From Chlamydoabsidia padenii (taxonomy: Eukaryota > Mucoromycota > Mucoromycetes > Mucorales > Cunninghamellaceae): 64,000 nt of DNA. Under the pieces are notes generated by a model. It was not told the origin of the DNA. It made no database searches and was given only the letters and a program-made list of their open reading frames with translations. The stretch covers positions 558,001 to 622,000 of the forward strand of contig JAIWND010000014.1 in the NCBI GenBank assembly GCA_025330725.1, written 5' to 3'. Of the stretch, positions 11,265 to 23,117 are shown piece after piece. Position numbers and translations under genes: made by a program. How positions within the stretch are numbered: position 1 is the first letter of the stretch; each line of letters begins with the position of its first letter.

Positions 11265-13867
11265 CTAACGGAATCGAAGATAAAAGTTGACAATAAGTGC
11301 CGCCACCAGTAAAACACAAAGCACAGCAGGACCATACAAATCATCGTAGCGACCGTCGATTTGGCGATTGATCATCCTAACAAACAAACAAACAAATCAA
11401 AAGTGAGTAAAAGAGATACCCCAACGGAAGTAATATTACTTACCATGCCCGTTTTTCGAAGCGGTAAAGAGCATAACAGGCTACTACAGCAGCTACACCC
11501 ATGAAGATTCCACCTTTGGTTATTTAAAAAAAAGAGAAAGAGAAAGAGATGAGTGACAAGGACTTGACAATATTTTTTTTTTCTGTCATTCACACTTACC
11601 GACAATCCTTGTGCTATCATCAGTGGCAAAGTTCAACAAGTTGAGAGCAACGGTAAGGAGCAGAGCACAGAATTGCAACCAAGAGATAAAAGTACGTTCA
11701 TTTGCAAAGAAGACCTTGGGTTCGACGCGCACCTTGACCTTGACCCGTTCGTATTTCGGTTTTTCTGCTGGATCATCCACCGGCGTACCCAAGAATCGAT
11801 TTTTGTTTGCTGTAATAAAGTTGCTCATTCGTGATGCCGAGTTACCGCTGCCACTACCCATGTTGTTGTTGTTAATGTTGCTGTTATTTCGAAGTGCCGA
11901 AGGTGGGAGTAGAGGGTCATTCACATAAGTCTCACCAGTAGGACCCAATTCGATCGAAGTGTATTCATGAGGTTGTTTGTTGTTACCGACAGGTTGCCAT
12001 TGAGCAGCGATCTTTTCATCAATAGAGTTGGATCGTCGACGATTCATTGGAGTAGAGGCCTTGGTAGAATCATCATTAGAGTTGCTGCTGGGACTACGAC
12101 TGCCACCCATGTTGCGTCCTTCCATAACGGCTTGTTGGTTCTTGCGTTCCTTTTCTTCCAGCATCGCGCGACGGTACCGGCCATCAATCAGAGGTTTGAA
12201 GCTTCGGGATCTTGTCAACCCAATGTTTTCCACCCGGCCTTTTCGAATATCCATGTTGAGTTCAGAGAGCCACCAAGGAAGCAGAGGGAGTCGTTCACGG
12301 TAAAAATGGCAAGCCCCATGTAGGTATTTTGAGAATCGGGGTACTTCGTGGACCAAATGAGATTCGATTAGCGACGTCAGCCATTGTGGAGGTTCCTGGC
12401 CCAGATGAGTTTGTAATTTGGTTTCCAACACAGCATAAGGGAATCGCAAAATATCTTGAGGAGCCACATAGTTAAAAGGATAATCGATGCCGACATCAGA
12501 GCGTCGCCAATTGTTGCCATGGCGATTTCGTCCGTCAATGTGATCTTCTCGGATAAAGGTCAGGTCAGTGTCGAGAGAGATTCGCAGTTTTTGATCGTCA
12601 GGTAGTTGGAAGGCAGTACGGTTGTAGTAGACCCGAAGCATAGATTCTAATTCCTTTTCATGGAAGGACTTTTGGACCCCCGTGGCTGTAAAGTGCATGT
12701 CCTTGATAGTGGCTTCAGGGTTCCCCTTGGCGGTCATTTCGGCGGCGATCATATCGGCGGTGTAGGTGCCATTTACAAAGTCGTTCACCCTTGGCTCCTT
12801 GATAGGGAAGCGATCCTTGACTGAAGCACCATCCAACCAAGAAGCATGATGCGTTTTTCGTTCAATAAACACATTGCTTGTATCATAAGGCCCATACCTA
12901 ATTGATGTCATTACCAAAATAAAGAAGAGATTAGATTAGTATAATAATCTTGCCGGATTGTTTTCTTGCATAATGCACCCAAATGTTCCTTTCACCCCTG
13001 ATTGTTCTGCATATGTTTTATACAATCGCTACCCCTCTTTTTTTTTTTCCCAAGACATCATCCCACATATTATTATTAAGCTTACCATCTAAATCGAATA
13101 GCTTCGGCTTCTTCATCCCTTTGTAATCGGCCAGTATAGAGATCAAAATTGCGATTGTCGTAGTATACAGAGGAGACAGCAGCATCAGAGGATTCAAACT
13201 TCTTGGACTTGTTAAAGATGAGGACAGGTAGATGTAACATGATGATGGCCTTAACTTCGGTGATATTATCCGGGTGAATCCAATATTTGGCGGTCGCACG
13301 TTCAAAAGCATTTTGATCACCACCTAGAGGTTTTGCTTCGTTTGCCTTGCCTTGACGTCGACAAATATCATGGAGAGCAGAGATATACACAATAGCCACA
13401 TCGAATCGTTGCTTGTCCAAAGGTTTTTCCCGTAGTTTGCTGACATATTGATGTTTCAAATCCAACCCTGTCCATTTGTCATGCTTCTTGAGAATCTTTT
13501 GAATTGCCAAAAAGTTGACCCTGGTGAATTTCGAAAGGTCGTTGACATCAAAAAGGATTTCAGTCAAAGCTTCGTCCATAATACGGTAATTGGTGTCGGA
13601 GTGCATAGTGGTGTTCTTTTGTAAGGTTTGAATGGTTCGTTCACAGTAGAGAATACGAGAATCGATTTCCGTCAACTTGGCATTAACAAAGTCGTACACC
13701 TTGGTGAGTTCATTATCCAACAATAACACAAAGTCGTTTTCGTCCCGTTCCGTCCACGAATGATCTTCTTGTCGAGTCTTGAGTTCTTGCTTCAATACAT
13801 CGTAAGCAATGTAAGAGAGCCGCCATGGTGCAAATATGTTTTCTTGTAATTCTAATCCGTATTTCAT
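11265..13867 (-). CDS. VTC4: Vtc4-like polyphosphate polymerase (SPX-CYTH-DUF202)
   Basis: Exons on the minus strand 13867-13086, 12897-11600, 11513-11444, 11376-11265 give 753 aa. Seen: an SPX domain (residues 1 to about 150) with the KKHDK lysine patch that reads inositol pyrophosphates; a CYTH-type polymerase tunnel with YWIHPDN, K206, R258 and R260 in AIRFRW, ERKTH at 273-277, FPIKE, a [15 protein letters not shown] strand and ETKLQT; a low-complexity linker; and a C-terminal DUF202 three-helix membrane unit beginning [13 protein letters not shown]. The basic residues known from yeast Vtc4 to bind the triphosphate are present, so this is the likely catalytic subunit, making polyphosphate from ATP and moving it into the vacuole. 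It is the upstream-most of three same-family neighbours in coordinate order. A perfect promoter-like element sits 124 bp before the ATG. Confidence 0.9.
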
Positions 13868-13896
13868 GTGATGATGTATAAAAGGGTAAAAGTAAG

Positions 13897-13932
<36 letters not shown>

Positions 13933-13990
13933 GAAGAAGAGGGAAGAAAGAGATAGGAATAAAAAGGCGAAAAATTAAAGGGGAACCGAC

Positions 13991-14004
13991 AGCGGGATTT
14001 GAAA
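13991..14004 (+). promoter_or_regulatory. CGGGATTTGAA element before VTC4-like gene
   Basis: AGCGGGATTTGAAA, 124 bp upstream of the minus-strand ATG at 13867. Between the two lies an A run of about 32. Confidence 0.5.
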
Positions 14005-15023
14005 TACTTTGGCGGGTGTGACCCAGGATACATTGGGAAGAAAAACTCATCACACCGAGTAAGGAGATGGAGCGTATAAATATATACACACACACACACA
14101 CACAAACTTATCAAACAAAATCCCTTACACCATACTATGATTTATTCCTTTCCTGGGATTGAGTTCAAATAAGATGATCTATTTTTATCAAAAACCTTCA
14201 AAGAAGATCTACTGAGTAAAAGGCATAAGGCCAAGTAAATAAATAAACAAACCAAGGTTGGGATTGAAATTCGCTGATGATGATGATAATGATGATGATG
14301 ATGATGATGATGAAAGAACACCAATAGTTTAAGCGGGGATGATAAATTGACAAAAAGCCAAGACAAAAGTACGTACGATAACTTCATCAGAAACAGAGTT
14401 CCAGAAAATTGACACGGGAAGAATTCATTATCCTCCGCCCGATTGTAGGGATATTCAAAGTAATACAAAACGGGGGAGTTTACATGGTACGACCTCAGAT
14501 GGGTTGTTTATTTGGCTCAAGGCAGACGTTTGGAAAGACACCACGCCTCTTTCCACATTGGGAACAAATATTTAAAACCCAGAATTGGCATTTCATTTAT
14601 TGCATGATGATAAAACACACACACACAAAAAAAAAGCCTTATTGAAGTAAAAAAAGCTATATCCTGGTAAATGAAATAATCCCCATCAGGAAAAGGGGGT
14701 AATTCTGGGTAACGTTTTTGAGTAACAGTAAAGGGGTTGAGATCAAATTAAATCGATAGCTCAGCCGGCTTGGCGATACACTGAAATCATATGTTGGTCA
14801 AAACCAGGGCAAGTGAGCCTCTGACTTTTTATTGCTTTATTACTCGGCCAATTATATTAAATATTTCCGGGTATTCCATTAAAATATGATCCAAAAGAAA
14901 CGATGGGGTAACTTGAGAGACAGGATCAACATTCACCTGCTAAATCAACATGATGATGATACTTTTTATTAAACAAAAAGACAATAAATAAAAGATCTAC
15001 TACTACTACCCTATAATCTCATC
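14005..15023. other. Intergenic between VTC genes
   Basis: No gene supported. It holds a CA run (about 14088-14104) with TATA-like sequence beside it, a GAT trinucleotide run (about 14275-14312), and a lone tRNA A-box-like string near 14757 that lacks a B box. Confidence 0.5.
14275..14312. repeat. GAT/ATG trinucleotide microsatellite
   Basis: Imperfect GAT run between the first two VTC genes, not in a supported gene. Confidence 0.8.
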
Positions 15024-16932
15024 CTAATCCAAAGAGGTGTTGTGATGTCGATTGTTACCCAGAGGAGGGGATGATGGAGTAGTGAGACGCAAACCAATAT
15101 TGATCAACATAGCCACCACCAATAAAAAACACAAGATAGCAGGTCCATAAATATCATCAAACCGGTAATGAGTAGATCGAGTCAGGAGATTCCATGCACG
15201 GAATTCATATTTTGCCAATGCATAGAGTGCCATAAGTATAGTTAACACCATAAACATGGCACCGCATCCACGAGAGATTTGATCATTCTGTCCACCAAAG
15301 TTGATCATGTTGAGACTGACCGTCAACAATAATGCACAGAACTGCAGCCACGATAAGAATGTTCGTTCGTTGGCGAAAAACACCTTGGGTTCCACTTTTA
15401 CCTTGGTTATTGCTGGTTTCCGTCGCGCCTTTCTCCTCGGGTTGCTGCTTGGTAATAACATCTTCTTGTCGTCGTCGTCGTCGTCCTCTTTATCAAGTTC
15501 CACCACCACATGAGTTTGCCAAGGTGGAGGAGCCCCGAATAAAAGAGGTAAAAGTCCCACTGACCATGTCAATCCATTCGTTGTCGTTCTACTAGAGCTG
15601 TCAAAAGAATCGAGCCACCAAGGTAAAAAAGCCACCTCCTCACTGAATCGTGTCGCCACAAAATGTACATGGTAGGAGAAGTTGGGTACCGCTTGGATCC
15701 AGTCATTGTCATTTACCAGCCGTTTGAGCCAGTCGTATTGGCGAGTCACTCGAGTAGGCTGTACCACCACCATCAGAGAAGGACAGCTTGTGTCTTGTTG
15801 GTCCATATTTGTGTCGATATAAATGTCACAAGGATGCGGTTCGGTAGGTGTAAAGGTCCATCGCTGTCGAGTGCAGGTGATCATGGGTTGCCAGTCGTGT
15901 TGTTGTATTTTTTGTCGCACCAGTCTAGAGTTGTCGATGTTGGTCTTCTTTTGTTGAGGTTCTACCACCAGTGCCGTTCTTGTTGAATGAGTGTTGCTAG
16001 ACCCAGCTTTATTTGGTGGAGGAGGACCACGGCGGAAAAGAGAATCAACAGAGGTTTGAGGAATCGAGTGTCGTTTAATCAGGTTAATTCCAGTGTCGCT
16101 TTTTTCTATATGTTCCACTTGTACGGTAGAGTGTGTGGATCGATCATTGGGACGCCTTTGAATTGTAAAAGAAAGAGAAAGAGAAACAAAAAAGAAAAAA
16201 AAAAAAAAAACGATGAAGATGAAGATAAATTTCAAATCCCGACTTTTCATCTTCCAGTTCTTACCAGCTTAATTCGATCGATTCAGAGGATTGGTGATTT
16301 AAAAGAGAATAATACACTTGCCATTGATGATTATCAAGATATTTTGTAGATAGTGCGTAATGATCATTGAGATCGCAATAGAATAAGAGCAAAGCTTTCA
16401 GTTCATAGACGTGATCAGGGTGGATCCAGTAATAGGAAATGGTAACTTGTTCTTGATTGGGATCGGGTGGAAGGGGACAAGGAGCTTTTGACCTTTTCTT
16501 CAATGTTCTTTTCTGCTTTACCCGAGCAATACGAATCAATAACTCTTGCAGAGATGAGTGCCAGTGATCCAGTAAGGTTGAATGATGAGTGATCTCCATG
16601 CCCTTATGCTTGTTTACACTTTTCGATAACTTTTCAAATCCCGCCACAGACAAATTCAAATACCGCGCGAGTTCGTGTAGTTCATATAATGGATGGATCA
16701 GCTCGTCCAGTTGTCCGCCCGGGTGTTGTTCAAACAGTGAAAGCTGGTGGTCAAGCGCATTTGTCTTTTGTGATAAAAAACTTTGTACTTTAATATACTC
16801 TGTTTGTATCCATTGGGAAATCACTTGCGGGGTCTTTTCCTCTCGGATCAGTGCTTTGATGCGATCATACTCAAGGTACTGAGTGTTCCAGGGCATGAAT
16901 CTTTGTTGAGAAAGGTAGTCTCCAAACTTCAT
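15024..16932 (-). CDS. Divergent VTC-family subunit with degenerate catalytic domain
   Basis: Exons 16932-16265 and 16155-15024 on the minus strand give 599 aa. Seen: an SPX-like start (MKFGDYLSQQRFMPWNTQYLEYD), the family's YYWIHPDHVYELKALL segment, and a well-kept DUF202 membrane unit ([28 protein letters not shown] split over residues about 450-560). Between them the polymerase domain is eroded: the RxRW motif has become IELSW, the ERK motif is not recognisable, and the basic tunnel residues are missing. The SPX lysine patch is also weak. The domain order and its place between two VTC genes make it a paralogue. I infer a structural or regulatory role like yeast Vtc2/Vtc3, or slow loss of function. 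The intron holds a perfect copy of the recurrent promoter-like element (16230-16243). Confidence 0.8.
16230..16243 (-). promoter_or_regulatory. CGGGATTTGAAA element inside a VTC paralogue intron
   Basis: TTTCAAATCCCGAC on the plus strand, within the single intron of the 599-aa VTC paralogue, about 75 bases before its second exon. Confidence 0.35.
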
Positions 16933-17511
16933 AGTTGATATAAATTATAAGAAAGAAAGAGAAGAAAACAAACAAACTCGTAAGCTGATTCAGTATTAAG
17001 TAGCACTCCCCTGATCATTCGTATGAGTTTTGATAAGGGGTAGACATGATCTAGTCTTCTTTTAATTTGTGTAATCTAAACAATTTGTTGATATTAACTA
17101 AAATGTCTGGCAGAAATTGCCAATTGTGGAGCGAACCCTATTGACAGCCTTCATCGAACAATGTGCGGAGTCGATTGATCCTGATTGGCTCATTTTTGCA
17201 TGAATATTTTCTCGAGTATAATCCCCCCCCCTTAATCAATGCCGAAACATCATCTACCAAGTATAACAAAGCCCAAGTTTATTGAGCGATGTTTTTATGA
17301 TAAGAGTAATCTATTTGAAGACGAGGCAGTGATATACCTTAAAATTGTGTACCAGAGTCATACAATAAGCACACCCAAATCTATATATAAATTTATCTCT
17401 TAAAATAAGAGACAATCCCATCCATCCTGCACAACAGCTCGTGATACAGGTACCAGAGCATCCGATCCATAAACAACAACATAAAGTATATACAACCAAG
17501 TTTAATTTTAT
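16933..17511. other. Intergenic between second and third VTC genes
   Basis: Short AT-rich spacer with a C run near 17223. No convincing copy of the recurrent element and no reading frame seen. Confidence 0.5.
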
Positions 17512-19564
17512 TTAAAGCCCAAATAATGGCCAACGAAGGTAAATATTAATCATCATAGCTATAACTAAAAAAAAGCACAAGACAGTCGGGCCATATACAT
17601 CGTCGTAGCGGATGACATATCGCCTTGTTCGAAGTTGCCAGGATCGGTATTGGAATCTACCTAATGCATAACTAGATAATCCAAAATGTCAGCTAGTCAA
17701 TCAATCAGTCATCCCCCCCCCCTCCTTCATCTACTTACAATGCCATCAAACACGTCATGCTGAGAAACAGAGCCCCCATCCATCTTGATACCTTGTCGCC
17801 ATGATTGAATAAACTGAGCGCCACGGTCAAAAGCACAGCACAAAACTGCAACCAGGTAAGGTAGGTGCGTTCGTTTGCAAAGTATGTTTTGGGTTCAGTA
17901 AGTTTGTTGTTCCCTTTGCTGTGAATGTCGATGTTTTTTTTTCTTCCTCGACTGATGATCGTGGTCGTGTCCAGGTCAATGATGGGATCTCCAGAGTGAG
18001 TACTAGACGAATCCAGGCGTTGGTGATCCCGGCGCCGCCGCCATCTAGAACGGTGGATGATGGGTGTATTGGCATTTGAGAAGGGAATTGATATATGCTG
18101 AGTGCGGTTTTTATCATGAGCATCAAACGAGGTCGGGCGATGTCCATTAATCAAAGGCTGTGAGCTGCTGGCTGATCTTGTTAATCCCACCCGGTTACAT
18201 GGCTGTTTCCGAATATCCATAGTCATCAGTGACATCCACCAAGGTGTGATAAAGGACAAGGCGAGCTGGTCACTGTAAAATAAGAATATACCATGACTAA
18301 ATGTTGAGAATCGAGGGACAGGATACACCAAGTGACTTGATAAGAGTTGAGATAGCCAATATGTGTCGCCTAAAGATTTACCATCATGATGGATCGTTAA
18401 TAAAGCATAAGGGAAAGAAGACACAGTGTTGCCATCATTGCCGCACACATTCGCCCCGTTGGTAGATACTTTATAGAGCTTGATATTGGTATCCACGTGC
18501 AATCGAAAGGATGAGCCTTGTTGGTGGAAGATGGTACGTTGACAGGTAGAACGGCATTTCGGTTCCAAATGTTGTTGACGGATAGATTCCAGTATTTGTT
18601 GTCGAGTAGATTCTTGATCAGGCGATGTTGTAGTGATACCCAAGTGATATCCCCCACCTAGACATGATGCCAATGAAATCCCCTTTAAAACACATTGTTG
18701 CCGATTGCCACATTGGTGTCGTTCCAGATGCATTGTTGAATTATCGTATCCATACCAACGACATTTTATTACTTCGTCCATTTGATCCAGCGAGTCCTTT
18801 TCTGAGACACATAGAATGTTACTGTTGCTGTTGTTGCATAATTCTGTTTGTCGCCTGTATAAATCAAAATTGTTGTTGTCTAAATACATAGTGTTGATAT
18901 CATGGTGAGAGGTATCAGGCGCTGCTGTGTAATCCTGGGGTCCCAAAGTCGATACCATAGGAAGATGAAACAAACAAATCGCCTTGACTTCGTTAATATT
19001 ATCCGGATGAATCCAAAACCGAGTACATTGTTCATTTTGATCACGTTGTTCGTCTATAAACACGTTTGTGTGCTGTGGTTGGCGCCCCAGGTCATAAAGA
19101 TAACATAGCCGTATCATAAGAGTATCCAATTGCTGAGTGTAAGTGTCGATAGAGGATGTTCCTACCAGTCGATTGTAGCTAGTGCGAAAAGACAAGTTTG
19201 TGTATCGATCATGTTTCTTGACCATCTTGTCGAATGCTGTCCTGTTGGCGTGTAGGAATTGACAAGTATCGTTCAATTCAAAGATAAGTGTCGTCACCCG
19301 AGTTGTATCCACTGTGCTGTTGGTTTGTTGTTGGTATTGGGTTTCGAGCAGCTGAGTTTGTTTCGTAATGTGATCCAGTTGATGGTGTAAGAAGCGACAT
19401 ACTTTTGATAATTCGGATCCAATCATGGCTTCAAATTCCTCTTCGTCTTGTGTCCGCCAGTGGTTGCTTCTCTGTTTCAGTAGTTGCTTGAGTTGACCAT
19501 ATGCCATGTAATAAAGACGCCACGAGGGATTCATCCTCGCCTTGAGTTTTTGCTCGTACTTCAT
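17512..19564 (-). CDS. VTC-family subunit, probably non-catalytic (Vtc2/3-like)
   Basis: Exons 19564-17739 and 17671-17512 on the minus strand give 661 aa. Seen: SPX domain at residues 1 to about 145 with the KKHDR patch; FWIHPDNINEVKA; a polymerase-like domain in which RxRW is kept only as KCRWYG and ERKTH has become LERHQC, with an insertion before it rich in Asn/Ser; a VDTNIKLYKV strand; and a C-terminal DUF202 unit (EPKTYFANERTYLTWLQFCAVLLTV, residues about 570-640) finished by the last exon. Loss of the tunnel Arg/Lys residues argues against polymerase activity, while the intact SPX argues for a signal-reading subunit. It lies 580 bp from the second VTC gene, same strand. Its promoter region is shared with the divergent TCF25 gene. 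Confidence 0.84.
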
Positions 19565-19976
19565 GAGGAGTTACTGGAAGGACCTAAAAAGATAGTTCAA
19601 AGTAAAAGAAGATAAAATAGGCGAAGGGATAATAATAATAAGAGAAGAAGAAGAGGGTTAATTTCTTATTTGCTTTCCCCAGTTCAATTTCCCATAGTTT
19701 ATATATTTCCTAAAGACTTACCAAAGTATTCAGTAACGCTAGTCTACATTGTTTTTTCCTGCCAAGTTGGTGCACGTTTGTTTGTTGGTTAATGTATTGT
19801 GAAGAAAAAGAGAAAGAGACAGAAAAAAGGATTTCCTAAAAACTGAAAAAAGTAGAAACGTGGTTTTCAAGTCCAGCCGTCAAAAGCGGGAATTGAATTT
19901 GTTTTTGGTAGACCATCAGACTTGGGGCGTCTATCCTTTCTTCTTTTTCTTTTTCTTTTTAACCTTCATCACATCA
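19565..19976. promoter_or_regulatory. Bidirectional promoter between VTC paralogue and TCF25
   Basis: 412 bp between divergent ATGs. Near the TCF25 side are two facing variants of the recurrent element: TTTTCAAGTCCAGCC at 19864-19878 (reverse) and AGCGGGAATTGAAT at 19885-19898 (forward). Confidence 0.45.
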
Positions 19977-22847
19977 ATGTCTTCACGCGCTTTACGCCGC
20001 TTACAAAAAGAACAACTCTCAATTGTCGAAAAAAACAGCAGCGATGACGAATCTGATGGATACGAACCTCCTTCCAAAGCACAAAATCTGTTTGATTTGG
20101 CAAGTTAAAAAAAAAAAAAAAAAAAATACGGGCACAAATAACTTGACAGTACTAACAAAGGGTTACTTTTTATTATAGCTGAATGAGGATGGAAACTCGG
20201 ACGAAGAAGAACAAGAAGAAAGCCAAGATGAATCTACAACTGTAAACAGTAAAGACCAGCACTTGACAAAGACCTCCACCCAAGCGACTCACAAATCAAC
20301 CCCGTCTCCACCAACCAGCAACAGTAATAAAAGCAAGAAGAACAAGAAGAACAAGAAGAAACAACAAAAAAAGGCAGCAAAAATGGCAAACACTAATGTG
20401 TCTGAACTCTCTTTACAAGAATTGGATGATATGCTCGATAATCTTAAAACCACAGACAATTCCGGCTCAACCACTGGTACTTCCTGCGCCACCAAGAACA
20501 CTAATGAATCCAACGATCCTGAAACCACACTCACTCACACCTCTCGCCAACTACTTACTGTCAATTACAAGTACTTGGATTCTGAAGCTGAAATGAAACG
20601 CATGTTTGGCTCTCGAGTTGTCAATAGGGAAGCCAGACCCTCAGGAAGGTAATACTAATTCAACTATTTCAAAATACTACCCTTACTAACTCCCGCCCTC
20701 ACCTTATTTCTATCATAGACTTTTGAAGAAAACCAAATTGGCGACCCCAAAGCTGGACTGGCCTTCTTTCCAAAAACAAGGATTAACTATGGAACACCTC
20801 GATTCTGGCGTCTCACACTATGCGTTTAAACATCAAGAAACATATCAAGATACTCAATTGAATTATCTCAACGTCATTGCTCAACATGATCCGAACGGTC
20901 TGGTTATGCTAACTCATCAACATCCTTACCATGTCGATTCCTTGTTACAACTCTCTGAAATTGCGAAACAACAAGGTGATTGGACTGTAGCTGGGGATTG
21001 TATAGGTAAGTAGGGAGTTGTAAAAAGTAAATGGGTTGAAATAATGGTATGATCATTACTATCATAGATCGGGCTTTATATGCAAGTGAACGTGCATTCC
21101 ATCCTCACTTTAATCTTGGCTCTGGCAATGTGCGCTTGCCTTATCAACGATCTGAAAACCGCTCTTTCTTCATTGCTGTGGTGCGACACATTCAATTCCT
21201 CACGCGTCGTGGATGTTGGCGAACTGCTTTTGAATTCAACAAACTCTTACTAAGGTAAAAACAAAAGAAACTGCTAGAACTATAAGGTTACTTGATGACT
21301 TGAACACCCTTCTCTCTTCTCACATAGCCTCTCTCCCTTTTCGGATCCTACTGGTGCTCTTTTATCATTGGACTATTATGCTCTGTCTGCTCGTGACTAC
21401 CGCTATGTACTAAACTTTGGCAAGGACTGGAAACCGGATGGCGAAACTTACCCCAAGGATATGTTGATTTTGCCAAACTTTGCATTCTCGACTGCTTACG
21501 CAAAGTTTAAACATCACCAACAAGGTCACACCGACGATGATAACGACGATATTGATGATGACGATGTGGATGGGTCTATCATGCTTTGTAACGCCATTGC
21601 CAGATTCCCTGGATTTGTCCCTGGATTGCTGGAAGCTTTGGATGAATCGGACTCGACAATAAACCAACAACTATCCTTCTTTACAAAAACGTAAGTTATC
21701 AGATATTGGGATTAGTTATGTTCTAGTATACTAATATCATACATATCATTCTTAGGACAACCGATGATCATTTGTCGTTGTTATTGGCTTTATACATTGA
21801 TCGCATCCACGAACTATGGAAGGAGCCCGAGGTAATATACAAAACAATGACTGGGAAGGCGAGGGAATCTAACCGCACACTCTCCATATCGAATGATTCT
21901 TAGGTCCTTAGTTGGTTAAAGGCAAATACATACAAAGTACTGAAGGATTCAACCTTCCACAACAAGGCACTCGTCGGAATTCCTCACACCAAAGGTCAAG
22001 ACTCCTCACTTCCATTAAATCTCTGTCGCCATGTGTTACTACTGGAACGCCGTGAACTCTTGTCCATGTTACCTCGATCAGTCACCAATGCAACATCTTT
22101 CGCCAATGATCCTTTACCTCCTTCCGACTCTACGACTGGATATGATATTGAAGAACGTATACGTAATACCAATCAACGAAATGGGAGTAACGTACAAAAT
22201 GGTTTTCTTACGGCATTGCAAAACTTGATGCGCTTTGAACAATTGGATCCTGGTGAACGACAAAGAATCAGACAAGCAATCAATGATATGACGGGCGGTG
22301 ACCGAATTCCTGGAGCATTCCCTGGCCTCTATGATGGTGATGGTGATGATGATGACAACGAGGTGACAGTGGCAGCAACAGCGGATGTTGATGATGATAC
22401 CGGCGAAGGGGAAGTAACGTAAGTTTTTTGTTTTTTGTTTTTTGTTTTTTGTTTTTTTAACACAACCAATGACCATTTTACTTTTGTAGATCCAGTACTG
22501 ATCACCTGGAAAGCGTAGATCGTCAAGAATGGCAACGTATTATCGACATGTATGGTGGATCTGGAGATGCTCAAGACGACCGACGTACTCGTGAAATTCT
22601 TGGTTTTATTGGTGATAGCGAACAACAAGATGGTGACGACGGCGACATGTAAGTGTGAATAACACTTGATAGTTTTACTTGCCCAAATTAACCTTTTTTT
22701 TTTTATAAAAAAAACAAACAAACTACTATTGATAGGACCGATGACGGGGAAGACTATCTAGACGATGAAGACTTGGAATTACAGCGCACCTTGATGGAAT
22801 CAGCTCAACAACATCATGACCAAATGTCAAGAAGGGACCAGGAATAA
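19977..22847 (+). CDS. RQC1: TCF25/Rqc1 ribosome quality control protein
   Basis: Nine exons (19977-20099, 20179-20648, 20719-21005, 21068-21254, 21328-21690, 21756-21831, 21904-22418, 22490-22648, 22736-22847) give 763 aa. Seen: MSSRALRRLQKEQ start, acidic and Lys-rich low-complexity segment (KKNKKNKKKQQKKAAK), then the TCF25 core: LLTVNYKYLDSEAEMKRMFG, PYHVDSLLQLSEIAKQQGD, RALYASERAFHPHFN, ENRSFFIAVVRHIQFL, LPNFAFS, DPLPPSD. These match TCF25/NULP1, called Rqc1 in yeast, which works with Ltn1 and Rqc2 on stalled 60S ribosomes. Intron 1 begins GC (20100), not GT: the donor reads TTG/GCAAGT, and no GT donor keeps the frame. An acidic tail ends the protein. The neighbouring RING ligase gene is transcribed towards it; there is no other visible link. 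Confidence 0.93.
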
Positions 22848-23117
22848 CACATCCATACCATCCATTTAAAAAATAAAAATAAAAGTTCAACTGTTTTTGT
22901 TATAATGCCCTGCCCCTTTGTGATTTTAATGCATAACTCAATCTATACACATAGACTTTTTATCAATTAATAAATCAATAGCCAAACACCTTTATAACCC
23001 ATTGATATTAATAAAAACCTACCCATGACGTTGACAACTTTTTTTATTGATTAAATTAAAACATGCATGTAGTATATACAGGATCTACTCTATTCTACCC
23101 TGGATTTTGTATGTCCA

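Noticed and set aside
11967..12323. 118-codon frame opposite the VTC4-like gene
   Set aside because: Antisense shadow of the CYTH domain exon; no recognisable protein.
14751..14830. tRNA gene (A-box-like TAGCTCAGCCGG)
   Set aside because: No B box, no acceptor-stem pairing and no foldable T arm. At most a decayed tRNA fragment.
16631..16645. Promoter-like element TTTTCAAATCCCGCC in the second VTC gene
   Set aside because: It lies inside coding sequence (VAGFEKL on the minus strand), so a functional claim is not justified there.
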